A stretch of 64,000 bases of DNA. Origin: Pseudomonas hygromyciniae. GTDB taxonomy: Bacteria; Pseudomonadota; Gammaproteobacteria; Pseudomonadales; Pseudomonadaceae. The stretch's first letter is position 1; every line of letters begins with the position of its first letter. The stretch covers positions 4,462,501-4,526,500 of the forward strand of contig NZ_CP070506.1 of NCBI RefSeq assembly GCF_016925675.1. Direction: 5' to 3'. The notes beneath the pieces are model-generated. The model had not been told where the DNA came from and made no database searches. It worked only from the letters and a program-made list of their open reading frames with translations. This document shows, piece by piece, positions 50,464 to 59,465 of this stretch. Both the position numbers and the translations under genes were made by a program.

Positions 50464-51390
50464 TCAGTCTTCGAATTCGCGGCGTTCGTTTTCGATGGCT
50501 TCAGCCAGTGCCCGGGCCTCGGCTTCTTCTTCGCTCAATTCGGGTTGTTCAAGAGCAGCGACAGCGGCCAGCAGTTTTTCACGGGCCGCAGCCACGCCCA
50601 GGATGTCTTCCTCAGGCTCAGGTTCGACCGCAGACACCGTTTCAACGCTCACCGGCGTTTCGGGCTCCACCGCCCCATCACGCAGCAAATCATCAAAATC
50701 GGTCTTGATCCCCTGTTCCATATCGTCCAGTTCCAACAGCAGCGTGTGGAAACTGGTCTCATCCTTGGGCTCTTCCGGCTCGGCGCTGGCATCGGCCAGC
50801 TCCTGCAAGCCGGCCGGCACTGGCGCATCGTCGAAATCGAGCACCGGTTCTGCCTCGATTTCCCGCAGTTCCGCCAGTGGCGGCAGGTCGTCGAGGTTCT
50901 TCAGGTTGAAGTGATCGAGAAACACCTTGGTGGTCGCAAACATCGCCGGTTTGCCCGGCACGTCGCGGTAACCGACGATGCGGATCCACTCGCGCTCCAG
51001 CAGCGTCTTGACGATATGACTGTTGACCGCCACGCCGCGCACGTCTTCGATCTCGCCACGGGTGATGGGCTGGCGATAGGCAATCAGCGCCATGGTCTCC
51101 AGCATCGCCCGGGAGTAGCGTTGCGGGCGCTCTTCCCACAGGCGCCCGACCCACGGCGAAAACTTTTCGCGGATTTGCAGGCGGTAGCCCGAGGCCACTT
51201 CCCGCAACTCAAAGGCCCGGCCTTCACAGGATTTGCGCAGAATTTCCAGGGCCTTCTTGAATACCGGCGGCTCCGGGCGCTCAGCCTCTTCAAACAGTTC
51301 GAACAGGCGCTCCAGTGATTGCGGCTTGCCCGAGGCCAAGAGGAAGGCTTCCAACAGCGGGGCCAGTTCGCGGGGTTCAGTCAGATTCAT
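50464..51390 (-). CDS. scpB: Segregation and condensation protein B
   Basis: ScpB is a kleisin-binding subunit of the Smc-ScpAB condensin. The first 180 residues hold the two winged helices of the family (LLEAFLLASGKPQSLERLFE, LETMALIAYRQPITRGEIED, VRGVAVNSHIVKTLLEREWI, PAMFATTKVFLDHFNLKNLD). The C-terminal 120 residues are an acidic, Glu-rich, low-complexity extension. The start follows scpA by 12 bases, so the pair is co-expressed. With 308 residues it is longer than the about 200-residue core of Bacillus because of the acidic tail. Confidence 0.93.
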   Translation of the reverse strand: MNLTEPRELAPLLEAFLLASGKPQSLERLFELFEEAERPEPPVFKKALEILRKSCEGRAFELREVASGYRLQIREKFSPWVGRLWEERPQRYSRAMLETMALIAYRQPITRGEIEDVRGVAVNSHIVKTLLEREWIRIVGYRDVPGKPAMFATTKVFLDHFNLKNLDDLPPLAELREIEAEPVLDFDDAPVPAGLQELADASAEPEEPKDETSFHTLLLELDDMEQGIKTDFDDLLRDGAVEPETPVSVETVSAVEPEPEEDILGVAAAREKLLAAVAALEQPELSEEEAEARALAEAIENERREFED

Positions 51391-51402
51391 CGATTCAGCT
51401 CG

Positions 51403-52221
51403 TTATTCGGCTCGCGCCCGCACGTGGATAGCCGCAAAAGGCTCATTCTGCACCAGCTCAACCAAAGACTCCTTGACCAGCTCGAGGATCGCCATAAAGG
51501 TCACCACCACGCCCAAGCGCCCCTCTTCGGCGGTAAACAGCTCGACAAACGGCACGAACCCGCCGCCCTTGAGGCGCTCGAGCACATCACTCATGCGCTC
51601 GCGGGTGGACAAGGCTTCGCGGCTGACCTGGTGGCTTTCAAACATATCGCCACGGCGCAGCACCTCGGCCATGGACATCAGCAACTCTTCCAGACTCACA
51701 TCTGGCAACAATTTGCGTGCCCGGGCTTCCGGGGCGTCGAGCTTGGGTACCACCACGTCACGGCCCACGCGGCTCAAACCGTCAATGCCTTCGGCGGCAG
51801 CCTTGAAGCGCTCGTACTCCTGCAGGCGGCGGATCAGTTCGGCGCGCGGATCGTCCTCTTCGGCCTCGATCGTCTCCGAGCGTGGCAGCAGCATGCGCGA
51901 CTTGATCTCGGCCAGCATCGCGGCCATCACCAGGTATTCGGCGGCCAGCTCCAGGCGCACCGACTGCATCAACTCGACATAGCCCATGTACTGGCGGGTG
52001 ATTTCCGCCACCGGGATATCGAGGATATTGATGTTCTGTTTGCGGATCAGGTACAGCAGCAAGTCCAGCGGCCCTTCGAACGCCTCAAGGAAGACTTCCA
52101 GGGCATCCGGCGGGATATACAGGTCCAGGGGCATTTCCATGACCGCCTGGCCGTAGACCATGGCAAATGGCAGCTCCTGCTGGGCGCCGGCCTGGCTGTC
52201 GACGGTTTCCACGGCAGACAT
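51403..52221 (-). CDS. scpA: Segregation and condensation protein A
   Basis: ScpA is the kleisin that bridges Smc heads. FEGPLDLLLYLIRKQNINILDIPVAEITRQ is the strongly conserved N-terminal helix that contacts Smc (here FEGPLDLLLYLIRKQ), followed by AAEYLVMAAMLAEIKSRMLLP and a C-terminal winged helix (VTFMAILELVKESLVELVQN). The 272-residue length is normal. Its ATG stands directly next to the stop codon of yciO, indicating coupled translation. Confidence 0.94.
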   Translation of the reverse strand: MSAVETVDSQAGAQQELPFAMVYGQAVMEMPLDLYIPPDALEVFLEAFEGPLDLLLYLIRKQNINILDIPVAEITRQYMGYVELMQSVRLELAAEYLVMAAMLAEIKSRMLLPRSETIEAEEDDPRAELIRRLQEYERFKAAAEGIDGLSRVGRDVVVPKLDAPEARARKLLPDVSLEELLMSMAEVLRRGDMFESHQVSREALSTRERMSDVLERLKGGGFVPFVELFTAEEGRLGVVVTFMAILELVKESLVELVQNEPFAAIHVRARAE

Positions 52222-52851
52222 TCAGGCCTCGACCATGAACGGTGCCGGGTCGCCACAGCCTACGCGGATCACCTCCGGCTCGCCGTCGGCCAGGTTGATC
52301 ACGGTGGACGCCTTGTTGCCGCCGTACCCGCCGTCGATGATCAGGTCTACGTGCTTTTCCAGGAGTTGGCGCATTTCATAGGGATCTTCCAGCGGCTCAG
52401 TCTCGCCGGGCATGATCAGCGACACGCTCATCAGCGGCTCACCCAGTTCGGCCAGCAGCGCCAGGGCAATGGGGTGCTCCGGCACACGCAGGCCGATGGT
52501 GCGCTTCTTCGGGTGCAGCAGCAGGCGCGGCACCTCGCGGGTAGCATTCAGAATAAACGTGTAGGGCCCCGGTGTATGGGCCTTGAGCAGGCGGAAGGTG
52601 CCGGTATCGACCTTGGCGAACAGACCCAGTTGCGACAGGTCGCTACAGATCAGCGCAAAGTTGTGGTTTTTATCCAGCTCGCGCAGGCGTCTTACGCGCT
52701 CTACCGCATTCTTGTCGCCGATCTGGCAACCAATAGCGTAGGAGGAATCCGTTGGGTAGATCACCACGCCACCGGCGCGAATGATCTCCACAGCCTGCTT
52801 GATCAGCCGCGCTTGCGGGTTTTGCGGGTGAATCTGGAAAAATTGACTCAC
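52222..52851 (-). CDS. yciO: Sua5/YciO/YrdC-type protein, YciO subgroup
   Basis: The 209-residue product has the YrdC fold with GGVVIYPTDSSYAIGCQIGD (ATP/threonine pocket in the TsaC relatives), KNHNFALICSDLSQLGLFAK and KKRTIGLRVPEHPIALALL. It resembles E. coli YciO more than TsaC, so it may have weaker or different threonylcarbamoyl-AMP activity. A GTG start (VSQFFQIHPQNPQARLI) with AGGTAGAGAA upstream is chosen, because the longer frame reads back into the PHP gene. Position between scpA and the PHP gene is conserved. Confidence 0.88.
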   Translation of the reverse strand: MSQFFQIHPQNPQARLIKQAVEIIRAGGVVIYPTDSSYAIGCQIGDKNAVERVRRLRELDKNHNFALICSDLSQLGLFAKVDTGTFRLLKAHTPGPYTFILNATREVPRLLLHPKKRTIGLRVPEHPIALALLAELGEPLMSVSLIMPGETEPLEDPYEMRQLLEKHVDLIIDGGYGGNKASTVINLADGEPEVIRVGCGDPAPFMVEA

Positions 52852-52864
52852 GTTCTCTACCTGT

Positions 52865-53728
52865 TCAGACGGTGGCGGTAATGGGGTCATGCTTGAATCG
52901 CCCCGACAGGAGCGGCAAGTCTTCCGGGACCGGGCGGTATTCGCCGATCTCCGACCAGCCGCCTGGGCCATGGAAATCACTGCCGGCGCTGACCAGCAGC
53001 CCAAATTCACGGGCAAGAATCGCCAGGCTGCCAACCTGTTCGGCGGGTTGATGCCCATTGACCACTTCGATGGCGTGGCCACCCGCTTGAATATAGTCGC
53101 CTATCAGCTTGCGGCGTTTACTGCGGGTGAAATCATAGTGCCAGGGATGCGCCAGGCTGACCCAGGCACCCGAAGCGCGCAGGGTAGCCACGGTGTCTTC
53201 GAGGGTCGGCCAGTGCAACTTGACGTCCCCCAGCTTGCCGGCGCCCAGCCATTTGCGGAACGCTTCGGCGCGATCCTTGACGTAACCTGCGCGCACCATC
53301 CAGTCGGCAAAATGCGGACGGGCTGGCGCGTTGCCGCTGTCGCCCAACTCCTGCTGGATGGCACGAGCGCCCTCAAGGGCGTTGGGCATGCCCTTGAGCG
53401 CTAGCTTGCGGCTTATTTCTTCGGACCGCAGCCAGCGGCCATCGTGCAAACTGGCAATGGCCGCCACCAATGGCGGGGCCGTGACGTCGAAACCGTAGCC
53501 CAATACATGAATGGTCGCGCCGCCCCAGGTGCAGGACAGTTCGACGCCATTGACCAGGTGCATCCCCAGCGCCGTGGCGGCACTGCGCGCCTCGTCCAGG
53601 CCTTCAAGGGTGTCATGGTCGGTCAGCGACAGGACTCGCACTCCTTTTTCAAACGCACGCGCAACCAGTACCGCAGGCGCCAGGGCGCCGTCGGAGGCCG
53701 TGCTATGGCAGTGCAAATCAACATTCAC
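52865..53728 (-). CDS. PHP-domain 5'-3' exonuclease/nucleoside 3',5'-bisphosphate phosphatase (RNase AM homologue)
   Basis: The 287-residue PHP protein has the metal-binding DLHCHSTASDGAL at its N terminus, LSLTDHDTLEGL, GVELSCTW, SLAHPWHYDFTRSKRR and SAGSDFHGPGGW, so all PHP ligands are present. E. coli YciV (RNase AM) trims 5' ends of 5S and 23S rRNA and removes 3'-phosphates from pAp-like nucleotides; the same role is likely here. A GTG start directly before NVDLHCH is preferred, as in homologues. It is the first gene of the minus-strand cluster and divergent from yciB. Confidence 0.88.
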   Translation of the reverse strand: MNVDLHCHSTASDGALAPAVLVARAFEKGVRVLSLTDHDTLEGLDEARSAATALGMHLVNGVELSCTWGGATIHVLGYGFDVTAPPLVAAIASLHDGRWLRSEEISRKLALKGMPNALEGARAIQQELGDSGNAPARPHFADWMVRAGYVKDRAEAFRKWLGAGKLGDVKLHWPTLEDTVATLRASGAWVSLAHPWHYDFTRSKRRKLIGDYIQAGGHAIEVVNGHQPAEQVGSLAILAREFGLLVSAGSDFHGPGGWSEIGEYRPVPEDLPLLSGRFKHDPITATV

Positions 53729-53815
53729 GGGAGTGTGTAACCTCAAGTCAGCTGGCGCTATCGCAACCAAGGATGTTTGTTATTATGCCGCCACATCCAG
53801 CTTCTGGCTCTTACT

Positions 53816-54412
53816 GTGAAACAATTCATCGACTTCATCCCGCTGTTGCTGTTTTTCATCGTCTTCAAAACCGACCCACGGGTCTTCGATATCGGCGGCC
53901 ATGAGCTGTCGTTCGGCGGTATCTACAGTGCCACGGCGGTGCTGATCATCAGCTCCCTGGTGGTCTACGGCGCAATCTTCATCTCCCAGCGCAAACTGGA
54001 AAAAAGCCAATGGCTGACCCTGGTCGCCTGCCTGGTCTTTGGCGGCCTGACCCTGGCCTTCCACAGCGAAACCTTCCTTAAATGGAAAGCCCCGGTGGTC
54101 AACTGGCTGTTCGCCCTGGCCTTTATCGGCAGCCACTTCATTGGCGATCGCCTGTTGATCAAGCGGATCATGGGCCACGCCTTGAGCCTGCCGGAGCCGA
54201 TCTGGACCCGCCTGAACATTGCCTGGATCCTGTTTTTCCTGTTCTGTGGCGCGGCCAACCTGTTCGTGGCCTTTACCTTCCAGAGCTACTGGGTCGACTT
54301 CAAGGTGTTCGGCAGCCTGGGCATGACCGTAGTGTTCCTGGTAGCCCAGGGCATCTACCTGTCGCGCCATCTGCATGACACCGATCCCACCACGCCAAAA
54401 ACCGAGGACTGA
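53816..54412 (+). CDS. yciB: Inner membrane septation protein A family (YciB)
   Basis: The 198-residue membrane protein starts with GTG ([20 protein letters not shown]) and has five hydrophobic spans with the family stretches [20 protein letters not shown] and [20 protein letters not shown]. YciB takes part in cell-envelope synthesis and septation in enterobacteria, with links to lipid-anchored elongation proteins. An older name is ispZ. The stop codon is followed by yciI one base later, so they are coupled. Confidence 0.92.
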   Translation: MKQFIDFIPLLLFFIVFKTDPRVFDIGGHELSFGGIYSATAVLIISSLVVYGAIFISQRKLEKSQWLTLVACLVFGGLTLAFHSETFLKWKAPVVNWLFALAFIGSHFIGDRLLIKRIMGHALSLPEPIWTRLNIAWILFFLFCGAANLFVAFTFQSYWVDFKVFGSLGMTVVFLVAQGIYLSRHLHDTDPTTPKTED

Positions 54413-54413
54413 C

Positions 54414-54713
54414 ATGCTCTACGCCATCATTGCCACCGACGTCGCCAACTCCCTGGAAAAACGCCTTTCCGTGCGCCCGGCCCACGTGGAGCGCCTCAAG
54501 GTGCTGCAGGCCGAAGGGCGCATCGTGCTCGCTGGCCCACACCCGGCAGTCGACAGCAATGACCCGGGAGAAGCCGGCTTCACCGGCAGCCTGATTGTGG
54601 CCGAGTTCGCTTCCCTGGCCGATGCCCAGGCCTGGGCCAAGGCCGACCCGTATGTAGCGGCCGGTGTGTATGCCGATGTCGTGATCAAACCCTTCAAGCA
54701 AGTCCTGCCTTGA
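54414..54713 (+). CDS. yciI: YciI-family protein
   Basis: The 99-residue single-domain protein has the YciI ferredoxin-like fold: [41 protein letters not shown] with the conserved His and Asp (HPAVDSND), and [20 protein letters not shown]. Some members act as dehydrochlorinases or ring-cleaving enzymes, but most, including YciI, have no known reaction. It follows yciB as in E. coli and P. aeruginosa. Confidence 0.9.
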   Translation: MLYAIIATDVANSLEKRLSVRPAHVERLKVLQAEGRIVLAGPHPAVDSNDPGEAGFTGSLIVAEFASLADAQAWAKADPYVAAGVYADVVIKPFKQVLP

Positions 54714-54819
54714 TCCGAGCGGTGCTGAACCTATTGAGTTCGGCAAACGCCTAATCGCTCATTATTCTCGGTAACCTGCCGACAACGTTCTGAATATTCG
54801 TGTGGAATCAGGAGTTCCG

Positions 54820-55227
54820 ATGCGCTTAAGTCAGTTGTGTCTGTTGGCAGTGTTAACGATCGGGGCTACGGCCCAGGCTGAAGAAACCTCGAACACCGGC
54901 AGCTCCACGCCCCTGTCCTTGAGTGCCGGCAGCCAGATCACCGAGTTGCAGCAACGCTTGAAAGAAAGCGAACGCCTGCGCGAAGAACTGAGCAAACAAT
55001 TGCAAACTGCCGATGCCGCCCGCGAGAGTGCGCAATTGAGCCGCTTGCGCCAGGAGAACCAGCGCCTGGCCCAGCAACTCAAGGACGCACAAGGCAGCAC
55101 CCTGCCCCGCTGGCTCACCGACCAGCAGCAATGGTTCGTGATTGGCGCAGGAGTTGCGCTGGTTGCCCTGCTGTGCGGTATCTTCGCCAGTGGCGGGCAT
55201 CGGCGCCGTCGACAATGGCTAAATTGA
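54820..55227 (+). CDS. Exported coiled-coil protein with C-terminal anchor
   Basis: The 135-residue protein starts with a signal peptide (MRLSQLCLLAVLTIGATAQA). It continues with a helical Glu/Arg/Gln-rich coiled coil (ELQQRLKESERLREELSKQL and following) and ends with one membrane span (WFVIGAGVALVALLCGIFAS) and a basic RRRRQW tail. This is the layout of the YgiM/TIGR04211 group without its SH3 domain. It is often annotated as translation initiation factor 2, which is certainly wrong. The start follows AGGAGT. It lies just upstream of the cpxR homologue. Confidence 0.78.
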   Translation: MRLSQLCLLAVLTIGATAQAEETSNTGSSTPLSLSAGSQITELQQRLKESERLREELSKQLQTADAARESAQLSRLRQENQRLAQQLKDAQGSTLPRWLTDQQQWFVIGAGVALVALLCGIFASGGHRRRRQWLN

Positions 55228-55234
55228 GTGAGTC

Positions 55235-55912
55235 ATGAGCGAGCTGTTACTGATAGATGATGACCAGGAGCTCTGCGAGCTGCTGACCAGTTGGTTGAGC
55301 CAGGAAGGTTTCCAGGTGCGCGCTTGCCATGACGGCGTGAGCGCCCGCAAGGCCCTGGCCGAAGCCGCGCCGGCGGCCGTGGTGCTGGACGTGATGCTGC
55401 CCGACGGCAGCGGCCTGGAGTTGCTCAAGCAACTGCGCGCCGACCACCCGGAATTGCCGGTGCTGATGCTCTCGGCACGGGGCGAGCCCCTGGACCGGAT
55501 CCTCGGCCTGGAACTGGGCGCCGATGATTACCTGGCCAAGCCCTGCGACCCCCGCGAACTGACCGCCCGCCTGCGGGCGGTGTTGCGCCGCAGCCACCCG
55601 ACGGCTGTATCGACCCAACTGGAACTGGGTGACTTGTGCTTCAGCCCGGTGCGTGGCGTGGTGATCATCGATAATCAGGAACTGACCCTCACCCTGTCCG
55701 AAAGCCGTCTGCTGGAAGCCTTGCTGCGCCAGCCAGGCGAACCGCTGGACAAGCAGGAACTGGCGCAGATCGCCCTGGGCCGCAAGCTGACCCTGTATGA
55801 CCGCAGCCTGGACATGCACGTCAGCAACCTGCGCAAGAAAATCGGCCCGCATGCCGACGGCCGCCCGCGGATCGTTGCACTGCGCAGCCGTGGCTACTAC
55901 TACACCCCCTGA
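55235..55912 (+). CDS. cpxR: CpxR-type response regulator
   Basis: The 225-residue OmpR-family protein has a receiver domain with Asp9-Asp10, the phosphoacceptor Asp52 (VVLDVMLPDGSG), the Thr/Ser (MLSARG) and the Lys of LAKPCDP. A C-terminal winged helix follows (LTLSESRLLEALLRQPGEPL, YDRSLDMHVSNLRKKIG, ALRSRGYYYTP). It should be phosphorylated by the kinase encoded downstream and bind GTAAA-type repeats such as those upstream of the spy-like gene. Gene order matches PA3204-PA3206. Confidence 0.92.
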   Translation: MSELLLIDDDQELCELLTSWLSQEGFQVRACHDGVSARKALAEAAPAAVVLDVMLPDGSGLELLKQLRADHPELPVLMLSARGEPLDRILGLELGADDYLAKPCDPRELTARLRAVLRRSHPTAVSTQLELGDLCFSPVRGVVIIDNQELTLTLSESRLLEALLRQPGEPLDKQELAQIALGRKLTLYDRSLDMHVSNLRKKIGPHADGRPRIVALRSRGYYYTP

Positions 55913-55940
55913 TAAACCTGGCGCCGCGCGCGGCCCCCTT

Positions 55941-56058
55941 GTAGGAGCTGGCTTGCCTGCGATGGTCGTTAACGATGATGCTGGGTATCTGACACCCAGA
56001 GGCATTCTAACTAGCGCCCTCGCAGCGATGCGACGCCCCGACACGCCGGCACCTACAA
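55941..56058. repeat. Degenerate REPIN
   Basis: GTAGGAGCTGGCTTGCCTGC at the left is intact, while the right end (GCCGGCACCTACAAGCCAGC) has decayed. It separates cpxR from the spy-like promoter. Confidence 0.6.
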
Positions 56059-56099
56059 GCCAGCCCCCCACGTTTTGTAAGCCCCTCACCCAACCCGTC

Positions 56100-56115
56100 T
56101 TTACCCAAGCTTTAC
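56100..56115 (-). promoter_or_regulatory. Candidate CpxR box upstream of the spy-like gene
   Basis: TTTAC-CCAAGC-TTTAC reads GTAAA-N6-GTAAA on the other strand, within the GTAAA-N4-8-GTAAA range described for CpxR. It is about 85 bases before the start codon. Confidence 0.6.
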
Positions 56116-56196
56116 CCTCCCCTGACCGCCGCTGACCTTGATCCTCGTAATCTACTCACATCCGGACTCACCGGAACCGAGACAAGGAGAAACACC

Positions 56197-56658
56197 ATGC
56201 GCAAGACCCTTATCGCTCTGATGTTCGCCGCAGCCCTGCCTACCGTTGCCATGGCCATGCCAGAAGGCCCAGGCCCGATGGGCGGCCCGGAAGGCCACAT
56301 GATGGGCGGCCCGGGCCACGGCGGTGAACACGGCATGCGCGGCAAAGGCGGCCCTTTCAGCCAACTGGACCTGACCCGCGAACAGCGCCAGCAGATCGGC
56401 AAGTTGATGGGCGAGCAACGTGAAGGCCGCCAACAACTGGTCAAAAAGTACCTGGACAAACTCCCGGCCGCTGAGCAGAAAGCCATGAACGACGAGATGG
56501 CCGCCGCCAAGCAGAAAACCCAGGCGGATATCCGCGCCCTGCTCAAGCCTGACCAGCAGAAGAAATTCGACGAAATGGCGAAGAAACGCGCCGAGCGTCA
56601 GGCCGAGTGGCAGCAGTTCCAGGCCTGGAAAGCGCAACAACCGCAAAAAGCGCAATAA
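56197..56658 (+). CDS. Spy/CpxP-family periplasmic protein
   Basis: The 153-residue protein has a signal peptide (MRKTLIALMFAAALPTVAMA) and a Gly/Met/His-rich segment (PMGGPEGHMMGGPGHGGEHG) that may bind metals. A helical Spy domain follows with the LTxxQ-like motifs LDLTREQRQQIGKLMGEQRE and ALLKPDQQKKFDEMAKKRAE. Members act as periplasmic chaperones and restrain the CpxA-type kinase. It lies between cpxR and the kinase gene with a terminator after it, so it should be the most strongly expressed gene of the three. Confidence 0.9.
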   Translation: MRKTLIALMFAAALPTVAMAMPEGPGPMGGPEGHMMGGPGHGGEHGMRGKGGPFSQLDLTREQRQQIGKLMGEQREGRQQLVKKYLDKLPAAEQKAMNDEMAAAKQKTQADIRALLKPDQQKKFDEMAKKRAERQAEWQQFQAWKAQQPQKAQ

Positions 56659-56676
56659 TGCGTTAGCTACCTCCCA

Positions 56677-56704
56677 GCCCAGTGGCCCGTGCCACTGGGC
56701 TTTT
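56677..56704 (+). terminator. Terminator between spy-like and kinase genes
   Basis: GCCCAGTGGC-CCGT-GCCACTGGGC followed by TTTT, 18 bases past the spy-like stop codon and 19 before the kinase start. It would limit kinase transcription to read-through. Confidence 0.85.
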
Positions 56705-56722
56705 CCTGTTTGAGGGTTTCCT

Positions 56723-58066
56723 GTGCGTTCACTCTTCTGGCGCATCCTTGCCAGTTTTTGGCTGGCTATCGCCCTGGTTGCCGGGCTGTCGATCCTGCTT
56801 GGGCATATGCTCAACCAGGATGCCTGGATTCTCAGCCGTCACCCCGGCCTCACTAACCTGGCCGAGGAATGGACCCAGCGCTACGAAACCCAAGGCGAGG
56901 ATGCGGCCCAGGACCTGTTGCAACAGCGCAAGCGCCAATACCACGTCGATGTGCAAGTACTCAACGAAAGCGGCGACCCGGTGGTGCGTGGCACCTTCCC
57001 ACGCCGTGCCGCCGCCTTCGAAGCGCGACAGCATGAGAGCCACGAGGGCCGGCTGCCCTGGCGTCGCCTGACGGCCGAATACACCAGCGAGAAGACCGGC
57101 GATACCTACCTGCTGATCTACCGCATCGCCCTGCCGGAGCTGGATGCCTGGCACCGCAGCAGCCTGCTCTGGCCATTAAGTGCCCTGGCGATTGCGTTGG
57201 TGGTGCTGACCCTGTTCAGCCTGCTGGTGACCCTGTCGATCACCCGTCCCCTGAGCCGCCTGCGCGGTGCGGTCCATGATCTGGGCCAGACCACCTACCA
57301 ACAAAACAGCCTGGCGCGCCTGGCCGACCGGCGCGATGAGTTTGGCGTGCTGGCCACCGACTTCAACCGCATGGGCGCGCGCCTGCAAAGCCTGATCGGC
57401 AGCCAGCGACAACTGCTGCGCGATGTCTCCCACGAACTGCGCTCGCCCCTGGCCCGCCTGCGGATCGCCCTGGCCCTGGCGGAACGGGCCACCCCCGAAG
57501 CACGGGAAAAGCTCTGGCCGCGCCTGGCCCTGGAATGTGATCGCCTCGAAGCCCTGATCAGCGAGATTCTGGTACTGGCGCGGGTTGACGCCGACAACGC
57601 CAGCGCCGAAGACATCGACCTCAATAGGCTGCTCAGTACCCTGCAAAAGGACGCCCAACTCAGCGCTCCGGACCAGGAGGTCCAGCTTCACGCCGACCCG
57701 GCGCTAACACTCAAGGGCTGGCCGCATATGATCGAACGGGCGCTGGATAACCTGTTGCGCAATGCCCAGCGCTTCAACCCGCCCACCCAGCCGATTGAAA
57801 TGCGCGCCCAGCGTGAGGGTGAGCGCATTGTGATCAGCGTGCGCGACCACGGCCCGGGCGTGGATGCCGAGTGCCTGCAAAAACTGGGCGAGCCGTTTTA
57901 CCGTGCCCCAGGGCAAACCACCCAAGGTCACGGCCTGGGCCTGGCCATCGCCCGGCGCGCCGCCGAGCGTCACGGCGGCAGCCTGAGCCTGGCCAACCAC
58001 CCCGAGGGCGGTTTTATCGCCACCCTGGATTTGCCCTTGCAGCCGGGGATTGCAGGCCACCCCTGA
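56723..58066 (+). CDS. cpxS: CpxA-type sensor histidine kinase
   Basis: The 447-residue inner-membrane kinase has a first span at residues 5-30 (ILASFWLAIALVAGLSILLG) and a periplasmic domain to about 150. A second span (LWPLSALAIALVVLTLFSLL) is followed by HAMP, the phosphoacceptor His in RDVSHELRSPLARLR, and the ATPase N, G1 and G2 boxes (NLLRNAQRF, DHGPGVD, GHGLGLAIARRAAERHGG). It senses envelope stress and phosphorylates the CpxR homologue. GTG with TTTGAGGG upstream is the start. Confidence 0.92.
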   Translation: MRSLFWRILASFWLAIALVAGLSILLGHMLNQDAWILSRHPGLTNLAEEWTQRYETQGEDAAQDLLQQRKRQYHVDVQVLNESGDPVVRGTFPRRAAAFEARQHESHEGRLPWRRLTAEYTSEKTGDTYLLIYRIALPELDAWHRSSLLWPLSALAIALVVLTLFSLLVTLSITRPLSRLRGAVHDLGQTTYQQNSLARLADRRDEFGVLATDFNRMGARLQSLIGSQRQLLRDVSHELRSPLARLRIALALAERATPEAREKLWPRLALECDRLEALISEILVLARVDADNASAEDIDLNRLLSTLQKDAQLSAPDQEVQLHADPALTLKGWPHMIERALDNLLRNAQRFNPPTQPIEMRAQREGERIVISVRDHGPGVDAECLQKLGEPFYRAPGQTTQGHGLGLAIARRAAERHGGSLSLANHPEGGFIATLDLPLQPGIAGHP

Positions 58067-58106
58067 AGATCTTCTATGATGGCCCTTCTGTTAAGGAGGG
58101 CCCCTG

Positions 58107-59454
58107 ATGACTGATCTGCTCACATCGATCCAACTTGCACTCGATCTACCGCCCGCACCGCTGGCGACCACAGAGGCCGGTGCTCTGCCGTCGGCCTTCG
58201 CCGTCACCGAGTTGGCCTGCGCCAGCATGGGTGCGGCGGGTCAGGCGGTGGCCCGCCTGCTTGAACAACAGACCGCGCGCTTGCCCGCCGTCAGCGTCGA
58301 CCGGCGCCTGGCCTCGTTCTGGTTCTCCAACTCCCTGCGCCCACTGGGCTGGAGCGTTCCGCCGTTGTGGGACCCGATTGCCGGCGACTACGCCTGCGCC
58401 GATGGCTGGATTCGCCTGCACACCAACGCCCCACACCATCGCGCAGCCGCCGAGCGCGTCCTCGGACAGGCGACACAGCGAACGGCGATGGCGCTCAAGG
58501 TCGCCCGGTGGAACGCTGGCGAGCTTGAGCAAGCGATTGTCGACGAAGCCGGCTGTGCGGCGCAGATGCGTACCTGGCGGCAATGGCAGGTTCATCCCCA
58601 AGGGTTGGCGGTCAATCAGGAACCTCTGGTTGCGCGGGAGCGCTTCGACGCGGCCGGTAAAAACCCACTGGCTCGGCAACGTTGCGCGCCCGCTGGCGGG
58701 GGTCAAGGTCCTGGACCTGACCCGCGTCCTGGCCGGCCCCGTGGCCAGTCGTTTTCTCGCCGGCCTGGGCGCCGACGTATTGCGCATCGACGCCCCTGAC
58801 TGGAACGAACCTGGGGTCGTACCGGAAATGACCCTGGGTAAGCGCTGCGCACGCCTTGATCTAAAAAACGCCAACGACCGGAAGTTATTTGAAAACCTGC
58901 TCAGGGATGCCGACATTCTGCTTCACGGTTATCGGGCAGATGCGTTGGAACAACTGGGTTACCACGCAACCGCACTGCAGCAGATTGCTCCGGGCCTGAT
59001 CGACGTCAGCCTCAACGCCTACGGCTGGAGCGGCCCGTGGCGCAATCGCCGGGGCTTCGACAGCCTGGTGCAGATGAGCAGCGGCATCGCCCACGCCGGC
59101 ATGCAGTGCAAACAAATGGATCAACCCGTGCCGCTGCCGGTACAGGCACTGGACCATGCCACCGGCTACCTGATGGCCGCCAGTGCGATACAGGCCTTTG
59201 CCCAGCGCTTGAGCAGCGGGCACGGCGCGTCCGCACGGCTGTCGCTGGCGCGTACCGCGAAGTTGTTGGTCGAAGCGGGACAAGGCAAGCAGCCCGCATT
59301 GCGTGAAGAACAGCCCGCTGATCAGGGGTTGCTGGTGGAACAGACGGCCTGGGGGCCGGCACATCGTTTGCTGGCACCGGTCACTATTACCGGGACGCCA
59401 CTGCAATGGGATTTGCCGGCAGGGGAATTGGGTGCGCATCGGGCACAGTGGTGA
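58107..59454 (+). pseudogene. CaiB/BaiF-family CoA-transferase, frameshifted
   Basis: The first frame gives MTDLLTSIQLALDLPPAPLA through QPLVARERFDAAGKNP-like sequence up to about 58665. The second then reads VKTHWLGNVARPLAGVKVLD, LTRVLAGPVASRFLAGLGAD and RIDAPDWNEPGVVPEMTLGK, typical of class III CoA-transferases with the family Asp. One surplus base near 58660 (GCGGCCGGTAAAAACC) explains the change. Joined, it would be about 449 residues and normal in length. No CoA substrate is evident. It may be a true pseudogene or an assembly error. Confidence 0.8.
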
Positions 59455-59465
59455 CGTTGCGATGA

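Noticed and set aside
48850..51318. An 822-codon open frame on the plus strand
   Set aside because: It lies opposite rluB, the DUF1289 gene and scpB, which have clear motifs, ribosome-binding sites and operon structure. GC-rich antisense frames stay open by codon bias.
54820..55227. Translation initiation factor 2 for the coiled-coil protein
   Set aside because: The product is exported, 135 residues long and has no GTPase domain; the name is a database artefact.
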